Notes under the pieces: model-generated | Seen by the model: the letters and a program-made list of their open reading frames with translations, nothing else | What the model was told of the DNA's origin: nothing | Databases searched by the model: none | Shown here: positions 1-10,557 of the stretch, in pieces | How the letters are laid out: each line of letters starts with the position of its first letter | Numbering within the stretch: position 1 is the stretch's first letter | Program-made: the position numbers and the translations under genes | From: Cannabis sativa | Lineage: Eukaryota; Streptophyta; Magnoliopsida; Rosales; Cannabaceae | Length of the DNA stretch: 64,000 bases | Reading direction: 5' to 3' | NCBI RefSeq assembly: GCF_029168945.1 | Contig: NC_083605.1 | Coordinates: forward strand, 26,797,280-26,861,279

Positions 1-747
1 ATAGATTTTATTTATCTAAGGAAAAGTCTCAACTATTCTAGAAAAGATAAAGTCATGAAAGAATTTCTTAAATCAACAGTGAGAGGTCTCAGATATGCTT
101 TAGTATGCCTTAGACCAGACACCTACTGTTGAGTGGGAGTAATGAGTAGGTATCAGATTAATGCAGGAGAGGAACATTGGAAGATAATCAAGTAAATCTT
201 AAGATTAAGAAGAGGAACTATATGTTAGTCGATAAGGGTGTGTTTAAAAACTCTTAGACTACACGACATCAGATTTCGAGACTTGCCTTTGTGCTAGAAA
301 GTCTGCTGATAAGATGGTGATTACTCTGGGGGTGGAGTAGTGATTTTGGAGAAGTGTAAAAACCTATCTGAAGTCTCTTAGTCCACCAGAGAGAGACTGA
401 TTGTTAAAGTTCAGGAAAGGTACTTATTCAGTCTAAGGAAAGTTCTATACAATTGTGGCACCGTTCCAACCTGTCTTAACTTCTAGTGTTAATTTCCTGA
501 TTAACCAAAAGTAGTTGCCAAAGGTATAGAATCCAGTATCCCAAGAGAGTAGACATATAGAGAGGAATTTCACATTATCAATGATTTTGTGATTAAGGAA
601 GAGTAATGGTGGAGGAAAGGTTGTGTTGAATTCAACCTGTCAGATCCTATTACGAGGAGTATACTACTACTACACTTGATTTGTATATCAAGGTGTTGAG
701 ATTATTTGAAATGCACATTTTGTTTTATATTAGTGAAAGTGGGAGTT
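1..747 (+). pseudogene. Decayed Ty1-copia RT/RNase H tail and polypurine tract
   Basis: This is the 3' end of the internal region of a copia-like element. There is no long open frame, but from about base 85 one frame still reads RGLRYALVCLRPDT, a copia reverse-transcriptase C-terminus, and further on TSDF and ARKSADKMVITLG, the RNase H region. In-frame stops lie at 130-132 (TGA) and 193-195 (TAA). The stretch is the reverse complement of about 31775-32530 in the complete 10-kb copy, which carries the same two stops 63 bases apart. It ends in a purine-rich tract (about 737-747) directly before TGTTGGG, the LTR start. The left part of the element lies outside the window. Confidence 0.8.
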
Positions 748-759
748 TGTTGGGTTTTA
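748..759 (+). repeat. First 12 bp of a copia-like 3' LTR, interrupted
   Basis: The bases TGTTGGGTTTTA match the start of the copia-like LTRs at 41305 and, inverted, the ends at 31774 and 39878. The Tekay LTR starts directly after at 760. The remainder of this LTR resumes at 10558 after about 490 bp of LTR sequence have been lost. Confidence 0.8.
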
Positions 760-1874
760 TGTAAAGCCCGCTTAGTTAATTTGGAAATTAGCAGTTATTT
801 ATGTTAATCATGAAATTATTTATAGCCATTTAAATAATTTATTATGGATATTTATGGAATTCAAATATGCATGAGTATGTAATTAGTAGCTTTTATATTT
901 CGCATTTCCGGTGTCCGGTATTTTGGAACGCGGCGTTTGGCTCAGTAGAAATCACAACTTAGTATGTTAGTATTTTGGGGACGGGTTTTAGACATTGGGA
1001 ATGTCGGGAATGGCCGGGAATTAGAATGTCCCAAAAATACCCCTTTAGTATGAATTATGTAATTTTATGGTGGAGGGGCAAAATGGTCTTTTTGCCCCAA
1101 TGACTTTTTGTCTTTTGTGGCTTGTAAATGGAAATTAAATGTTGATTTTAATTATTTTTCTTGGCTGAAATAAAGCATTATATGCATGAAAATCTTTGTT
1201 TTCTCTCAAAACTTTGCTCTTAACAAAAAATAGAAAAAACTTGGAAAAAAGAAGCTCCCTTTTCTTTCTCTCCATTTCGGCTTGGTGTTGGCTGCTAGGG
1301 CAGGATTTTTCTCTTCAATTTCTTGTGATTTCCTTCTCCTCTAAGTGTGATTCAATTGTAGGTAAGATCCTTGAACTTGTCCTTCTATGTTTTCTTGAAT
1401 TTTTAAGTGAAAATGGATGAAAATGCATGTTGAATTGAAGTTCTTGCTGCTGTGTTGTGATGTTGTTTTCTAAAGTTTATCTTGCTGTTTTTAAGTAATT
1501 TAAAGCTAGTGTATGCATGTTGATTACTTGAAGTTATGTTTTGGGAGTTTTTAGTTCAAGAGCATGATTTTTGAAAATGTATGTGAATCTGTAAATTGCT
1601 GGCTGTGGTTGATCATTTTCGTTTTCAGAGGCTTAGTTATGCATATTTAAGTAGGTTTGATCTAGCTTGATGGCATGTTAATAGTTTTTAATCAAGCTTG
1701 AGTTTTGGAACTCAAAGCTTGGTCTTTAATGGCATTTTGTGATTCTGTGAGTTCTGGGTGAATTTGTTGCCTTTGAATGGCTATTTGGGGTATATTGATC
1801 AGGTCTGGAAAGTCTTGGATGATTTGGGGTAGATTTGAGAGAGTTATGAAATTTTGAAAATTTCCTGCGAGGAA

Positions 1875-1963
1875 CCGGAATTCCGGTTGTGCAACCGGAA
1901 TTCCGGATGGGTGTCCAGTAATTCCCAGAACCGGAATTCCGGTTGGGCAACCGGTCTACCGGT
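1875..1963. repeat. Palindrome cluster CCGGAATTCCGG in the LTR
   Basis: Three perfect 12-bp palindromes CCGGAATTCCGG stand at 1875-1886, 1895-1906 and 1931-1942, followed by ACCGGTCTACCGGT at 1950-1963. The same cluster recurs in the 3' LTR at about 9076-9164. The spacing of about 20 and 36 bp suggests local duplication. Function is unknown. Confidence 0.9.
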
Positions 1964-2493
1964 TGGGGAATTTTTCCGAACCCTAGTTTTCCTCGTTTTT
2001 GGGTTTTTAGGGGTATTGCCATGCTTTTTATCGATAGGGAAACTTTTAGTTTCGAGTTTTAGTCCCCGGGAAGTGATTTAGCGTGTCACTTATAGCGTTG
2101 TGATTTTTATGGTTTAGGAGCCAGTAATCCGCCGTTCGGCTTCGGTCCGGTCGGGTTGACCCGCACACCCGAAATCGGAATCCGGGTAAGATTAGTATAA
2201 CAAGTATGCATATGTAGATTACATGTTTAGCGTGCATGTAGGAAGCCTCGTTAGTTTACATTAGATATGTATTTAGGCTTCGAACCACCCAACCCCGTCA
2301 CGTCGGTACATGTGCCGGAGTATGACCAAGCGGAGTATGACCGGTTCGACCGATCAGCCGACACCGGTTGGTGGTTCGGTGCTATTGACCTATCCCGTCG
2401 GTACAGCCGGAGTATGACCAGCAGCCGGAGTATGACCGGTTCGACCGATCAGGAGGATACTTGTCAATAGTACCGTCCCCTGAACGTTCAAAA

Positions 2494-2585
2494 CTCAGTA
2501 CCATGTTGGACATGGCAAGTAGTGCTCGGCACCATGTTGGACATGGCAATGGCGGGACTCGGCATCGTGTTGGACACGGCGGTCG
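2494..2585 (+). repeat. Hairpin minisatellite with TTGGA loops in the G1 LTR
   Basis: Three units of about 30-33 bp each contain a hairpin with loop TTGGA: CCATG/CATGG at 2501-2515 and 2532-2546, and TCGTG/CACGG at 2565-2579. The third unit changes an A-T pair to G-C on both arms and a C-G to a T-G wobble, so the stem is kept. The 3' LTR carries the same array from about 9694. Upstream, about 2316-2452 is a diverged repeat of a GGAGTATGACC unit. Confidence 0.85.
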
Positions 2586-2996
2586 GTTTTATGTATGATA
2601 TTAGTATGCTTTTCTTGCGAGTCCGTCGACTCCGCGCTTACGTTCATGTGTAGGTAAAGGCAAGGCAGTTGCTGATGGACCGTAAGCGAGCTTATGAGAT
2701 TGTACATGTCGGGGCGGTTAGGCCTGGAGCGTACGATCCTCGGGACAGCAGGGCTGAGATTTTGTAACTGTCGTTAGACGACTTTATTTTGATGTAAAAG
2801 TTGAACAGTAAAAACGTTTGTAAATATTTTTATAAATCGGGATCCCGAGACTTTTTGCAAAATGGTTTATAAGTTTAATGAAAAAGCAAAATTTTAATTA
2901 ATCACGTTTTTCCATAAACCTCGTTGACTAGCAACGAGCTGCACAGTACGTTTAAAAATCACGTAATGCGCCTAAGATAGTTAGGGTGTTACAACT

Positions 2997-3008
2997 TGGT
3001 ATCAGAGC
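2997..3008 (+). other. Primer binding site, initiator tRNA-Met type
   Basis: TGGTATCAGAGC lies three bases after the LTR end. It is the classical complement of the 3' end of plant initiator tRNA-Met. Confidence 0.95.
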
Positions 3009-3080
3009 CGCCAGGTTGTCTTCCGAAGATCGTCACCACATGTACAATCATCATCAGCAGTTAGCTCGGTTCACGGTTCA

Positions 3081-3261
3081 GTAAGCCTTTATTGCTTTAG
3101 TAGTTTATTTTATTCAGTTATGAAAAAGAAAAGCCTGTTAGGAAGCATGTTAGTAGCCTGATAGTAGAATAGGCGCATGTTTCATTTCTAATTTCCAAAT
3201 TAAGCGGCATTAGTAAGCTCGCCTTGAATACGACCTGATATGCCAACTCTTGGTTTCGCAG
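3081..3261 (+). other. Candidate intron in the G1 leader
   Basis: A donor-like TTCA|GTAAGC at 3081 and an acceptor-like TTGGTTTCGCAG ending at 3261 bracket 181 bp just upstream of the gag ATG at 3276. The antisense Tekay element has the same donor at the same relative place and a good acceptor with a branch-site-like TTACTAAT. The pairing is inference from two elements; no transcript was seen. Confidence 0.45.
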
Positions 3262-3275
3262 GCGGTTCTAACTAG

Positions 3276-4564
3276 ATGGACGCCAGGCGGACTACCAGGA
3301 GTCGAGGCAACTCCGTGGGGTCGAATCAGGGAGAGGGAGCTCGGTTTCCCCCACCTGCTCGGGGCCGAGGTAGAGGTCCCCGAGGCAGGGCTCGTGGTCG
3401 GGGTGATGAGAACCCGCCACAGGCTGCCCAGGCTCCCCCAGCCGATCAGGGAGCCCCGAACTGGGAGTTGCGGTTTGCGGAAATGCAAGCCCGGATCGAA
3501 GAGCAAGACCTCGAGATTCAGAGGTTGAGACAGCAGGGTGCTCCCGCAGTTCCGGTGCCGCAGTTCCGGCGGCACCGGCCCCTCGCCGCCTGTGCCGAGA
3601 TGGTAGTGGCGGCCCACAGATTGGAACCTTTATATGAGCGGTTCCGGAAGCAAGCACCTCCGGTATTCCTGGGAGGTCCAGATGTGTCGAAAGCCGAGCA
3701 GTGGCTTACGGTGATCACCAGAATCTTGAACTTTATGGGTGTCACCGGCAACGACAGAGTGGTGTGCGCCACATTTCAGTTCCAGGAGGACGCCCTGGTA
3801 TGGTGGGACATGGTGTCTCAGATCCATGACGTCACCACCATGACTTGGGAGAGGTTCCAAGAACTCTTCAACGCGAAGTACTACAATGAGGCGGTTAGAA
3901 GCGCCAAGAGGAAAGAATTTGTTCACCTGACCCAGCGGGAGAACATGAGTGTCACTGAGTATACTACTCAGTTTGACCGGTTGGCGAGGTTAGCCTCGGG
4001 AATTGTGCCAACCGACTTCAGCAGAAAGGAGAAGTATCTGGACGGGTTGAATCCCAAGATCAGGCATGACCTGATGATTACCACAGACGACAGCACCACC
4101 TACGCTCAGATGGTGGAGAAGGCACTGCGAGCTGAGGGCGCAGTGGGATGTATGTCAGATTCAGCCAGTACTCCGGTTGGTGGCGGAGCTCCTACCCCTC
4201 CTGCATCAGGATTTAGCAGGGGGAGTAGTGGTTCGGCCATTGATCAGAGGAAGAGGGCACCCACGCTTCGGCGGCTCGAGTCGAACAAGAGGTTCGGGGA
4301 ACCGAACGAGGAAGTCGTCCTGGTGGTAATGAGACTCGCTTCTCCTATCCAGAGTGCCCTAGCTGCAAGAGGCACCATCGGGGAGAGTGCAAGGGGCAGG
4401 GATGCTTTCATTGTGGCATGCCCGGGCACTTCAAGAGGGAATGTCCCCAGCTCCGGCCAGAGGCACCGAGAGCTCCAGCGATACCCACTCCAGCCAGGGT
4501 ATTCGCGATCACGCAGCCGATGCAGATGCCGGCCATCGGTTGTTACGGGTCGGATTCTTATTAA
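3276..4564 (+). pseudogene. gag: Tekay gag, frameshifted (capsid and CCHC zinc knuckle)
   Basis: The ATG at 3276 opens a frame with a basic RGRGRGPRGRARGRG N-terminus, a short coiled-coil-like EEQDLEIQRLRQQG, and a retrotransposon gag domain at about residues 120-260 (QWLTVITRIL, ERFQELFNAKYY, SVTEYTTQFDRLARL). Around 4290-4325 the reading moves to another frame, where the zinc knuckle CFHCGMPGHFKREC (CX2CX4HX4C) follows a second cysteine motif, CPSCKRHHRGEC. That frame stops at 4562-4564. Gag forms the particle and binds RNA through the knuckle. As given, no single frame joins capsid and knuckle, so the gene is broken or the consensus has an indel error. Confidence 0.85.
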
Positions 4565-4998
4565 CGACTCGTTTTATTCAGTCTTTGTTTGATTACGGGG
4601 CTACACGTTCTTATGTGGCGGCCAGAGTCTTTAGTAAGTTGGGTAGACCCTTTGATAGATATGAATCAGGGTTTGGAACCCTGTTACCTGGCGGAGAATT
4701 GGTTATCTCCAATAGGTGGATTAGGTCTATGCCGATCAGGATAGATGGTAGAGAGTTGAGCGCTGATCTGATAGAGATGAGCTTAGTCGAATTTGATATT
4801 ATTTTAGGAATGGATTTCCTATCTAAGTATTCGGCGAGCATTGACTGTAAGAGGAAGATGGTGGTCTTCCAACCGAAAGTGAAGAACCGTTCGTATTTGT
4901 GGGTTCGGTTCGGGGATCTCGGATCCCGGTGATCTCGGCTATGTCGGCGAGAGAATTATTGCACGGTGGGTGCTTAGGGTTTACGGCCGTGGTGGTGG
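4540..4998 (+). pseudogene. Tekay aspartic protease, frameshifted
   Basis: The protease runs in one frame at about 4570-4890 and in another from about 4899 (GSRIPVISAMSARELLHGG). The active site reads LFDYGATRSY where the family normally has D-S-G-A, so the serine is replaced by tyrosine. Downstream, DIILGMDFLSKYSASIDC is the conserved second half. Even the segment before the active site (SVVTGRILINDSFY) sits in a different frame from the active site. It would cleave the gag-pol polyprotein, but this copy cannot encode it in one piece. Confidence 0.85.
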
Positions 4999-5009
4999 AC
5001 ACCACTCGG

Positions 5010-6511
5010 CCGTACACCTCGCTCCGGCCGAGAGGACATCGGCGTGGTTCGGGAATTTTTGGACGTTTTTCCCGAAGAACTTCCGTGGTTACCACCTCAA
5101 CGGGAGATTGACTTCGTGATTGACTTGGCACCTGTGGGTGGATCCGGTTTCTAAAGCCCCGTATAGGATGGCTCCAACTGAACTTAAGGAATTGAAGATT
5201 CGGCTCCAAGGGTTGCTTGACATAGGGTTCATTCGGCCGGTGTGTCACCTTGGGGAGCCCCGGTTTTGTTCGTGAAGAAGAAGGATGGATCTATGAGGAT
5301 GTGCATCGACTACAGGGAGTTGAACAAGCTGACGGTGAAGAATAAATATCCACTACCTAGGATCGATGACTTGTTCGATCAGCTTCAGGGGAAGACGGTC
5401 TTTTCTAAGATTGATCTCCGTTCGGGTTATCATCAGTTGAGGATCCGAGAGGAGGACATTCCAAAGACGGCTTTCCGCACTAGGTATGGACACTACGAGT
5501 TTACGGGTTATGTCATTCGGACTAACCAATGCTCCTGCAGCATTCATGGACCTGATGAACAGAGTATTCAAGGATTTCCTCGATATCTGTGTGATTGTGT
5601 TTATCGACGACATCCTCGTGTACTCTCAGTCAGAAGAGGAGCATGAGTTACATCTTCAGATGGTACTACAACGACTTCGAGAACATAGACTCTACGCCAA
5701 GTTCAAGAAATGTGAGTTCTGGTTGTCTCAGGTGTCCTTCCTAGGGCACATTGTGAGTAAAGATGGGATCAAGGTGGATCCCGGGAAGATTGAATCCGTC
5801 AGGGATTGGCCGAGACCGAAGACGGTGATGAGATCGAAGCTTTTGGGATTAGCCGGGTACTACGGGCGTAGGTTCGTGGAGGGGTTCTCCAAAATCTCAA
5901 TGCCCCTAACCGAGCTTACAAAGAAGAATCAGCGATTTATCTGGTCAGATAAATGCGAAGCTAGTTTTCAGGAGCTGAAGCAGAGATTGATTACTGCACC
6001 GGTACTAGCTTTGCCTTCGGACGAGGAGAAGTTCGTGGTCTACTGTGACGCATCCAAACAGGGTTTGGGGTGCGTATTGATGCAAGCCGATCGGGTTATC
6101 GCTTACGCCTCCCGTCAGTTAAAGGATTATGAACAGCGATACCCGACTCATGATCTAGAATTGGCCGCAGTGGTTTTTGCACTGAAGATTTGGCGGCATT
6201 ACTTGTATGGTGAGAAGTGCGAGATCTATACCGACCATAAAAGTCTCAAGTATTTCTTTACTCAGAAAGATTTGAACATGAGACAAAGGCGTTGGTTGGA
6301 GCTAGTGAAGGATTATGATTGTGAGATCCTTTACCATCCCGGGAAAGCTAATGTAGTGGCCGATGCCCTGAGCAGAAAGGGTCCCGGGCAAGTAGCTAGC
6401 ATGGTTCAGATCTCACCTCAGCTAGCAGAGGATATGGTTAGATCCAGCATTGAGTTTGTGGTAGGTCAGCTTCACAACTTAACGCTGCAATCGATCCGTT
6501 GGAAAGAATAA
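5010..6511 (+). pseudogene. pol: Tekay reverse transcriptase and RNase H, frameshifted
   Basis: RT motifs appear in order but in several frames: [11 protein letters not shown] near 5105, [10 protein letters not shown] near 5150, [17 protein letters not shown] from 5242, [14 protein letters not shown], then after a shift near 5500 [13 protein letters not shown] and the catalytic FIDDILVYS. RNase H follows in the same frame as the FIDD box: [35 protein letters not shown] and [11 protein letters not shown], giving the usual D-E-D-D residues. At least three frame changes lie upstream of 5500 and another near 6490 separates RNase H from integrase. The residues are intact while the frame is not. 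Confidence 0.88.
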
Positions 6512-7959
6512 AGGTTGCTCAGATGACAGATCCGGAGTTAGTGAAGATCCGAGATGAGGTATTGGCTGGTCAGGCCAAAGACTTTTCAGTGTCAGACAGT
6601 GGAATGCTTTTGTATAAAGCCAGGGTTTGTGTCCCGAACAGTGTGGACTTGAGGAACGAGATCCTTGAGGAGGCTCATTCTACCCCGTATTCTCTGCATC
6701 CCGGCACCACCAAGATGTACCAAGATTTGAAACCGTACTTCTGGTGGAGCGGTATGAAGAAGAATTTGGTAGAATTCGTATCGAGATGCCTCACTTGTCA
6801 GCAGATCAAGGCTGAACATCAGAGACCAGCAGGGTTGTTGCAGCCTCTAACCCTACCAGAATGGAAATGGGAGGATATTACGATGGATTTTGTGGTCGGG
6901 TTACCTAGGACCACGGGTATGTATGACTCCATCTGGGTAGTGGTGGATCGATTTACGAAATCTGCTCATTTTCTGCCGGTTAGAACAACGTTTACAGTGG
7001 ATCAGTTGGCAGAGTTATATGTCAGGGAGATAGTGAGACTGCACGGGGTACCGAAATCTATAGTTTCGGACAGGGATCCGAAATTCACCTCCAAATTTTG
7101 GCAGAGTTTGCAACGGGCAATGGGTACGAAGCTAAAATTCAGTACAGCATTTCATCCTCAGACAGATGGTCAGTCCGAAAGGACAATTCAGATATTAGAG
7201 GATATGCTGAGAGCCTGTGTTATGGACTTTGAGGGTTCATGGAGTAAATATCTACCGTTAATAGAGTTCTCGTACAACAACAGTTACCAGAGTACGATAG
7301 GGATGGCACCCTACGAACTGTTGTACGGTAGAAAGTGTAGATCCCCTATCCACTGGGATGAGACAGGGGAGAAGAAATACCTAGGTCCAGAGTCAGTTCA
7401 GCGGACCAATGAGGCAATAGAAAAGATAAAAGCTAGAATGCTTGCCTCACAGAGCAGACAGAAGAGTTACACAGATCCGAAACGTAGGGATGTTGAGTTC
7501 CGAGTAGGGGACCATGTGTTTTTGCGAGTATCTCCGATGAAGGGGATTAAACGTTTCGGGAAAAGAGGCAAGTTATGCCCTAGGTTTACAGGACCTTTCG
7601 AGATTCTCGAGAAGATAGGTCAAGTGGCATATCGGTTAGCATTGCCTCCAGCTTTATCAGCAGTGCACAACGTATTTCATGTCTCAATGTTGAGAAAATA
7701 CGTTTCAGACCCCTCTCATATACTCAGTTATGAGAGTCTTCAGCTTCAGTCAGATATGTCTTATGAGGAACAGCCAGTGCAGATCCTGGATAGAAAGGAT
7801 AAAGTCCTTCGGAATAAGACCATAGCGTTGGTCAAGGTTCTCTGGAGAAACAGTAAGGTGGAAGAAGCCACCTGGGAGCTAGAATCAGATATGCGAGCTC
7901 AATTTCCAGAGTTATTCAGGTTAGATTTCGGGGACGAAATCCTTTTAAGGGGGGGATAG
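6499..7959 (+). CDS. pol: Tekay integrase with chromodomain-like tail
   Basis: This 486-codon frame is open. It shows a zinc-binding region ending in [11 protein letters not shown], an integrase core with [18 protein letters not shown] and [13 protein letters not shown] (the D-D-E set), the conserved [13 protein letters not shown], and a C-terminal part [21 protein letters not shown]. The last 60 residues ([39 protein letters not shown]) match the degenerate chromodomain of Tekay/Del elements, thought to steer insertion to heterochromatin. The frame starts inside the RNase H-integrase linker, so it is the distal part of a polyprotein, not an independent gene. Confidence 0.92.
   Translation: MERIKVAQMTDPELVKIRDEVLAGQAKDFSVSDSGMLLYKARVCVPNSVDLRNEILEEAHSTPYSLHPGTTKMYQDLKPYFWWSGMKKNLVEFVSRCLTCQQIKAEHQRPAGLLQPLTLPEWKWEDITMDFVVGLPRTTGMYDSIWVVVDRFTKSAHFLPVRTTFTVDQLAELYVREIVRLHGVPKSIVSDRDPKFTSKFWQSLQRAMGTKLKFSTAFHPQTDGQSERTIQILEDMLRACVMDFEGSWSKYLPLIEFSYNNSYQSTIGMAPYELLYGRKCRSPIHWDETGEKKYLGPESVQRTNEAIEKIKARMLASQSRQKSYTDPKRRDVEFRVGDHVFLRVSPMKGIKRFGKRGKLCPRFTGPFEILEKIGQVAYRLALPPALSAVHNVFHVSMLRKYVSDPSHILSYESLQLQSDMSYEEQPVQILDRKDKVLRNKTIALVKVLWRNSKVEEATWELESDMRAQFPELFRLDFGDEILLRGG
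7947..7956 (+). other. Polypurine tract of G1
   Basis: AAGGGGGGGA lies four bases before the 3' LTR start at 7961 and would prime plus-strand synthesis. It overlaps the stop region of the integrase frame. Confidence 0.9.
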
Positions 7960-7960
7960 T

Positions 7961-10196
7961 TGTAAAGCCCGCTTAGTTAATTTGGAAATTAGCAGTTATT
8001 TATGTTAATCATGAAATTATTTATAGCCATTTAAATAATTTATTATGGATATTTATGGAATTCAAATATGCATGAGTATGTAATTAGTAGCTTTTATATT
8101 TCGCATTTCCGGTGTCCGGTATTTTGGAACGCGGCGTTTGGCTCAGTAGAAATCACAACTTAGTATGTTAGTATTTTGGGGACGGGTTTTAGACATTGGG
8201 AATGTCGGGAATGGCCGGGAATTAGAATGTCCCAAAAATACCCCTTTAGTATGAATTATGTAATTTTATGGTGGAGGGGCAAAATGGTCTTTTTGCCCCA
8301 ATGACTTTTTGTCTTTTGTGGCTTGTAAATGGAAATTAAATGTTGATTTTAATTATTTTTCTTGGCTGAAATAAAGTATTATATGCATGAAAATCTTTGT
8401 TTTCTCTCAAAACTTTACTCTTAACAAAAAATAGAAAAAACTTGGAAAAAAGAAGCTCCCTTTTCTTTCTCTCCATTTCGGCTTGGTGTTGGCTGCTAGG
8501 GCAGGATTTTTCTCTTCAATTTCTTGTGATTTCCTTCTCCTCTAAGTGTGATTCAATTGTAGGTAAGATCCTTGAACTTGTCCTTCTATGTTTTCTTGAA
8601 TTTTTAAGTGAAAATGGATGAAAATGCATGTTGAATTGAAGTTCTTGCTGCTGTGTTGTGATGTTGTTTTCTAAAGTTTATCTTGCTGTTTTTAAGTAAT
8701 TTAAAGCTAGTGTATGCATGTTGATTACTTGAAGTTATGTTTTGGGAGTTTTTAGTTCAAGAGCATGATTTTTGAAAATGTATGTGAATCTGTAAATTGC
8801 TGGCTGTGGTTGATCATTTTCGTTTTCAGAGGCTTAGTTATGCATATTTAAGTAGGTTTGATCTAGCTTGATGGCATGTTAATAGTTTTTAATCAAGCTT
8901 GAGTTTTGGAACTCAAAGCTTGGTCTTTAATGGCATTTTGTGATTCTGTGAGTTCTGGGTGAATTTGTTGCCTTTGAATGGCTATTTGGGGTATATTGAT
9001 CAGGTCTGGAAAGTCTTGGATGATTTGGGGTAGATTTGAGAGAGTTATGAAATTTTGAAAATTTCCTGCGAGGAACCGGAATTCCGGTTGTGCAACCGGA
9101 ATTCCGGATGGGTGTCCAGTAATTCCCAGAACCGGAATTCCGGTTGGGCAACCGGTCTACCGGTTGGGGAATTTTTCCGAACCCTAGTTTTCCTCGTTTT
9201 TGGGTTTTTAGGGGTATTGCCATGCTTTTTATCGATAGGGAAACTTTTAGTTTCGAGTTTTAGTCCCCGGGAAGTGATTTAGCGTGTCACTTATAGCGTT
9301 GTGATTTTTATGGTTTAGGAGCCAGTAATCCGCCGTTCAGCTTCAGTTCCAGTCAGGTTGACCGGCACACCTGAAATCGGAATCCAGGTAAGATTAGTAT
9401 AACAGTATGCATATGTAGATTACATGTTTAGCGTGCATGTAGGAAGCCTGTTAGTTTACATTAGATATGTATTTAGGCTTCGAACCACCCAACCCTGTCA
9501 CGTCGGTACGGTGGAGTATGACCAAGCGGCCGGAGTATGGCCAGGTTCGACCGTCAGGGGCGACACTGGTTGGTGGTTCGATCTTATTGACCTATCCCGT
9601 CGGTACGAGGCTGGAGTATGACCGGCGGCGGAGTATGACCGGTTCGACCGATCAGGAGGATACTTGTCAATAGTACCGTCCCCTGAACGTTCAAAACTCA
9701 GTACCATGTTGGACATGGCAGTAGTGCTCAGTACCATGTTGGACATGGCAGTAGCGGGACTCAGTATCGTGTTGGACACGGCAGTCAGTTTTATGTATGA
9801 TATTAGTATGCTTTTCTTACTGAGTCTGTCGACTCACAGTTTACGTTCATGTGTAGGTAAAGGCAAGGCAGTTGCTGATGGACCGTAAGCGAGCTTATGA
9901 GATTGTACATGTCGGGGCGGTTAGGCCTGGAGCGTACGATCCTCGGGACAGCAGGGCTGAGATTTTGTAACTGTCGTTAGACGACTTTATTTTGATGTAA
10001 AAGTTGAACAGTAAAAACGTTTGTAAATATTTTTATAAATCGGGATCCCGAGACTTTTTGCAAAATGGTTTATAAGTTTAATGAAAAAGCAAAATTTTAA
10101 TTAATCACGTTTTTCCATAAACCTCGTTGACTAGCAACGAGCTGCACAGTACGTTTAAAAATCACGTAATGCGCCTAAGATAGTTAGGGTGTTACA
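7961..10196 (+). repeat. 3' LTR of Tekay element G1
   Basis: It starts TGTAAAGCCC and ends GTGTTACA. It is nearly identical to 760-2993, but in the block at about 9330-9845 it carries CAG or CTG at many places where the 5' copy has CGG, CCG, CAAG or CTCG. Confidence 0.95.
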
Positions 10197-10557
10197 ACTT
10201 GGTATCAGAGCCGCCAGGTTGTCTTCCGAAGATCGTCACGACATGTACAATCATCATCAGCAGTTAGCTCGGTTCACGGTTCAGTAAGCCTTTATTGCTT
10301 TAGTAGTTTATTTTATTCAGTTATGAAAAAGAAAAGCCTGCTAGGAAGCATGTTAGTAGCCTGATAGTAGAATAGGCGCATGTTTCATTTCTAATTTCCA
10401 AATTAAGCGGCATTAGTAAGCTCGCCTTGAATACGACCTGATATGCCAACTCTTGGTTTCGCAGGCGGTTCTAACTAGATGGACGCCAGGCGGACTACCA
10501 GGAGTCGAGGCAACTCCGTGGGGTCGAATCAGGGAGAGGGAGCTCGGTTTCCCCCAC
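10197..10557 (+). repeat. Second copy of G1 PBS, leader and gag start
   Basis: These 361 bp repeat 2994-3354 with only a couple of differences that I noticed: PBS, leader with the candidate intron, gag ATG and the first codons. They directly follow the 3' LTR, where unrelated flank is expected. The copy stops at CCCCCAC and switches to copia LTR sequence. Confidence 0.93.

Larger units (their letters stand above)
760..2993 (+). repeat. 5' LTR of Tekay element G1
   Basis: It begins TGTAAAGCCC and ends GGGTGTTACA, directly before the PBS. Its length is 2234 bp against 2236 bp for the partner at 7961-10196. The two are nearly identical by eye except for a block at about 2130-2640 that holds most of the differences. 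Confidence 0.95.
760..10557 (+). mobile_element. Ty3-gypsy Tekay/Del-type retrotransposon with duplicated leader (G1)
   Basis: The order is LTR 760-2993, PBS 2997-3008, gag-pol 3276-7959, polypurine tract 7947-7956, LTR 7961-10196, then a second copy of the PBS, leader and gag start (10197-10557) ending abruptly in copia LTR sequence. Domain order protease, RT, RNase H, integrase plus a C-terminal chromodomain-like tail and LTRs over 2 kb fit the Tekay/Del chromoviruses. The left flank offers TTTTA (755-759) as target duplication, but the right end is truncated so it cannot be tested. The structure looks like a tandem LTR-internal-LTR-internal product trimmed by a deletion. Confidence 0.9.

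Noticed and set aside
1196..1420. 74-codon frame repeated at 8397-8621
   Set aside because: It is low-complexity LTR sequence present twice because the LTR is present twice.
2316..2585. Possible CRISPR-like array of short repeats
   Set aside because: Units are adjacent, diverged and without regular unique spacers, and this is plant LTR sequence; it is a minisatellite.
760..10196. Segmental duplication of 760-2993 and 7961-10196
   Set aside because: TG...CA ends, PBS and polypurine tract show that they are LTRs of one element.
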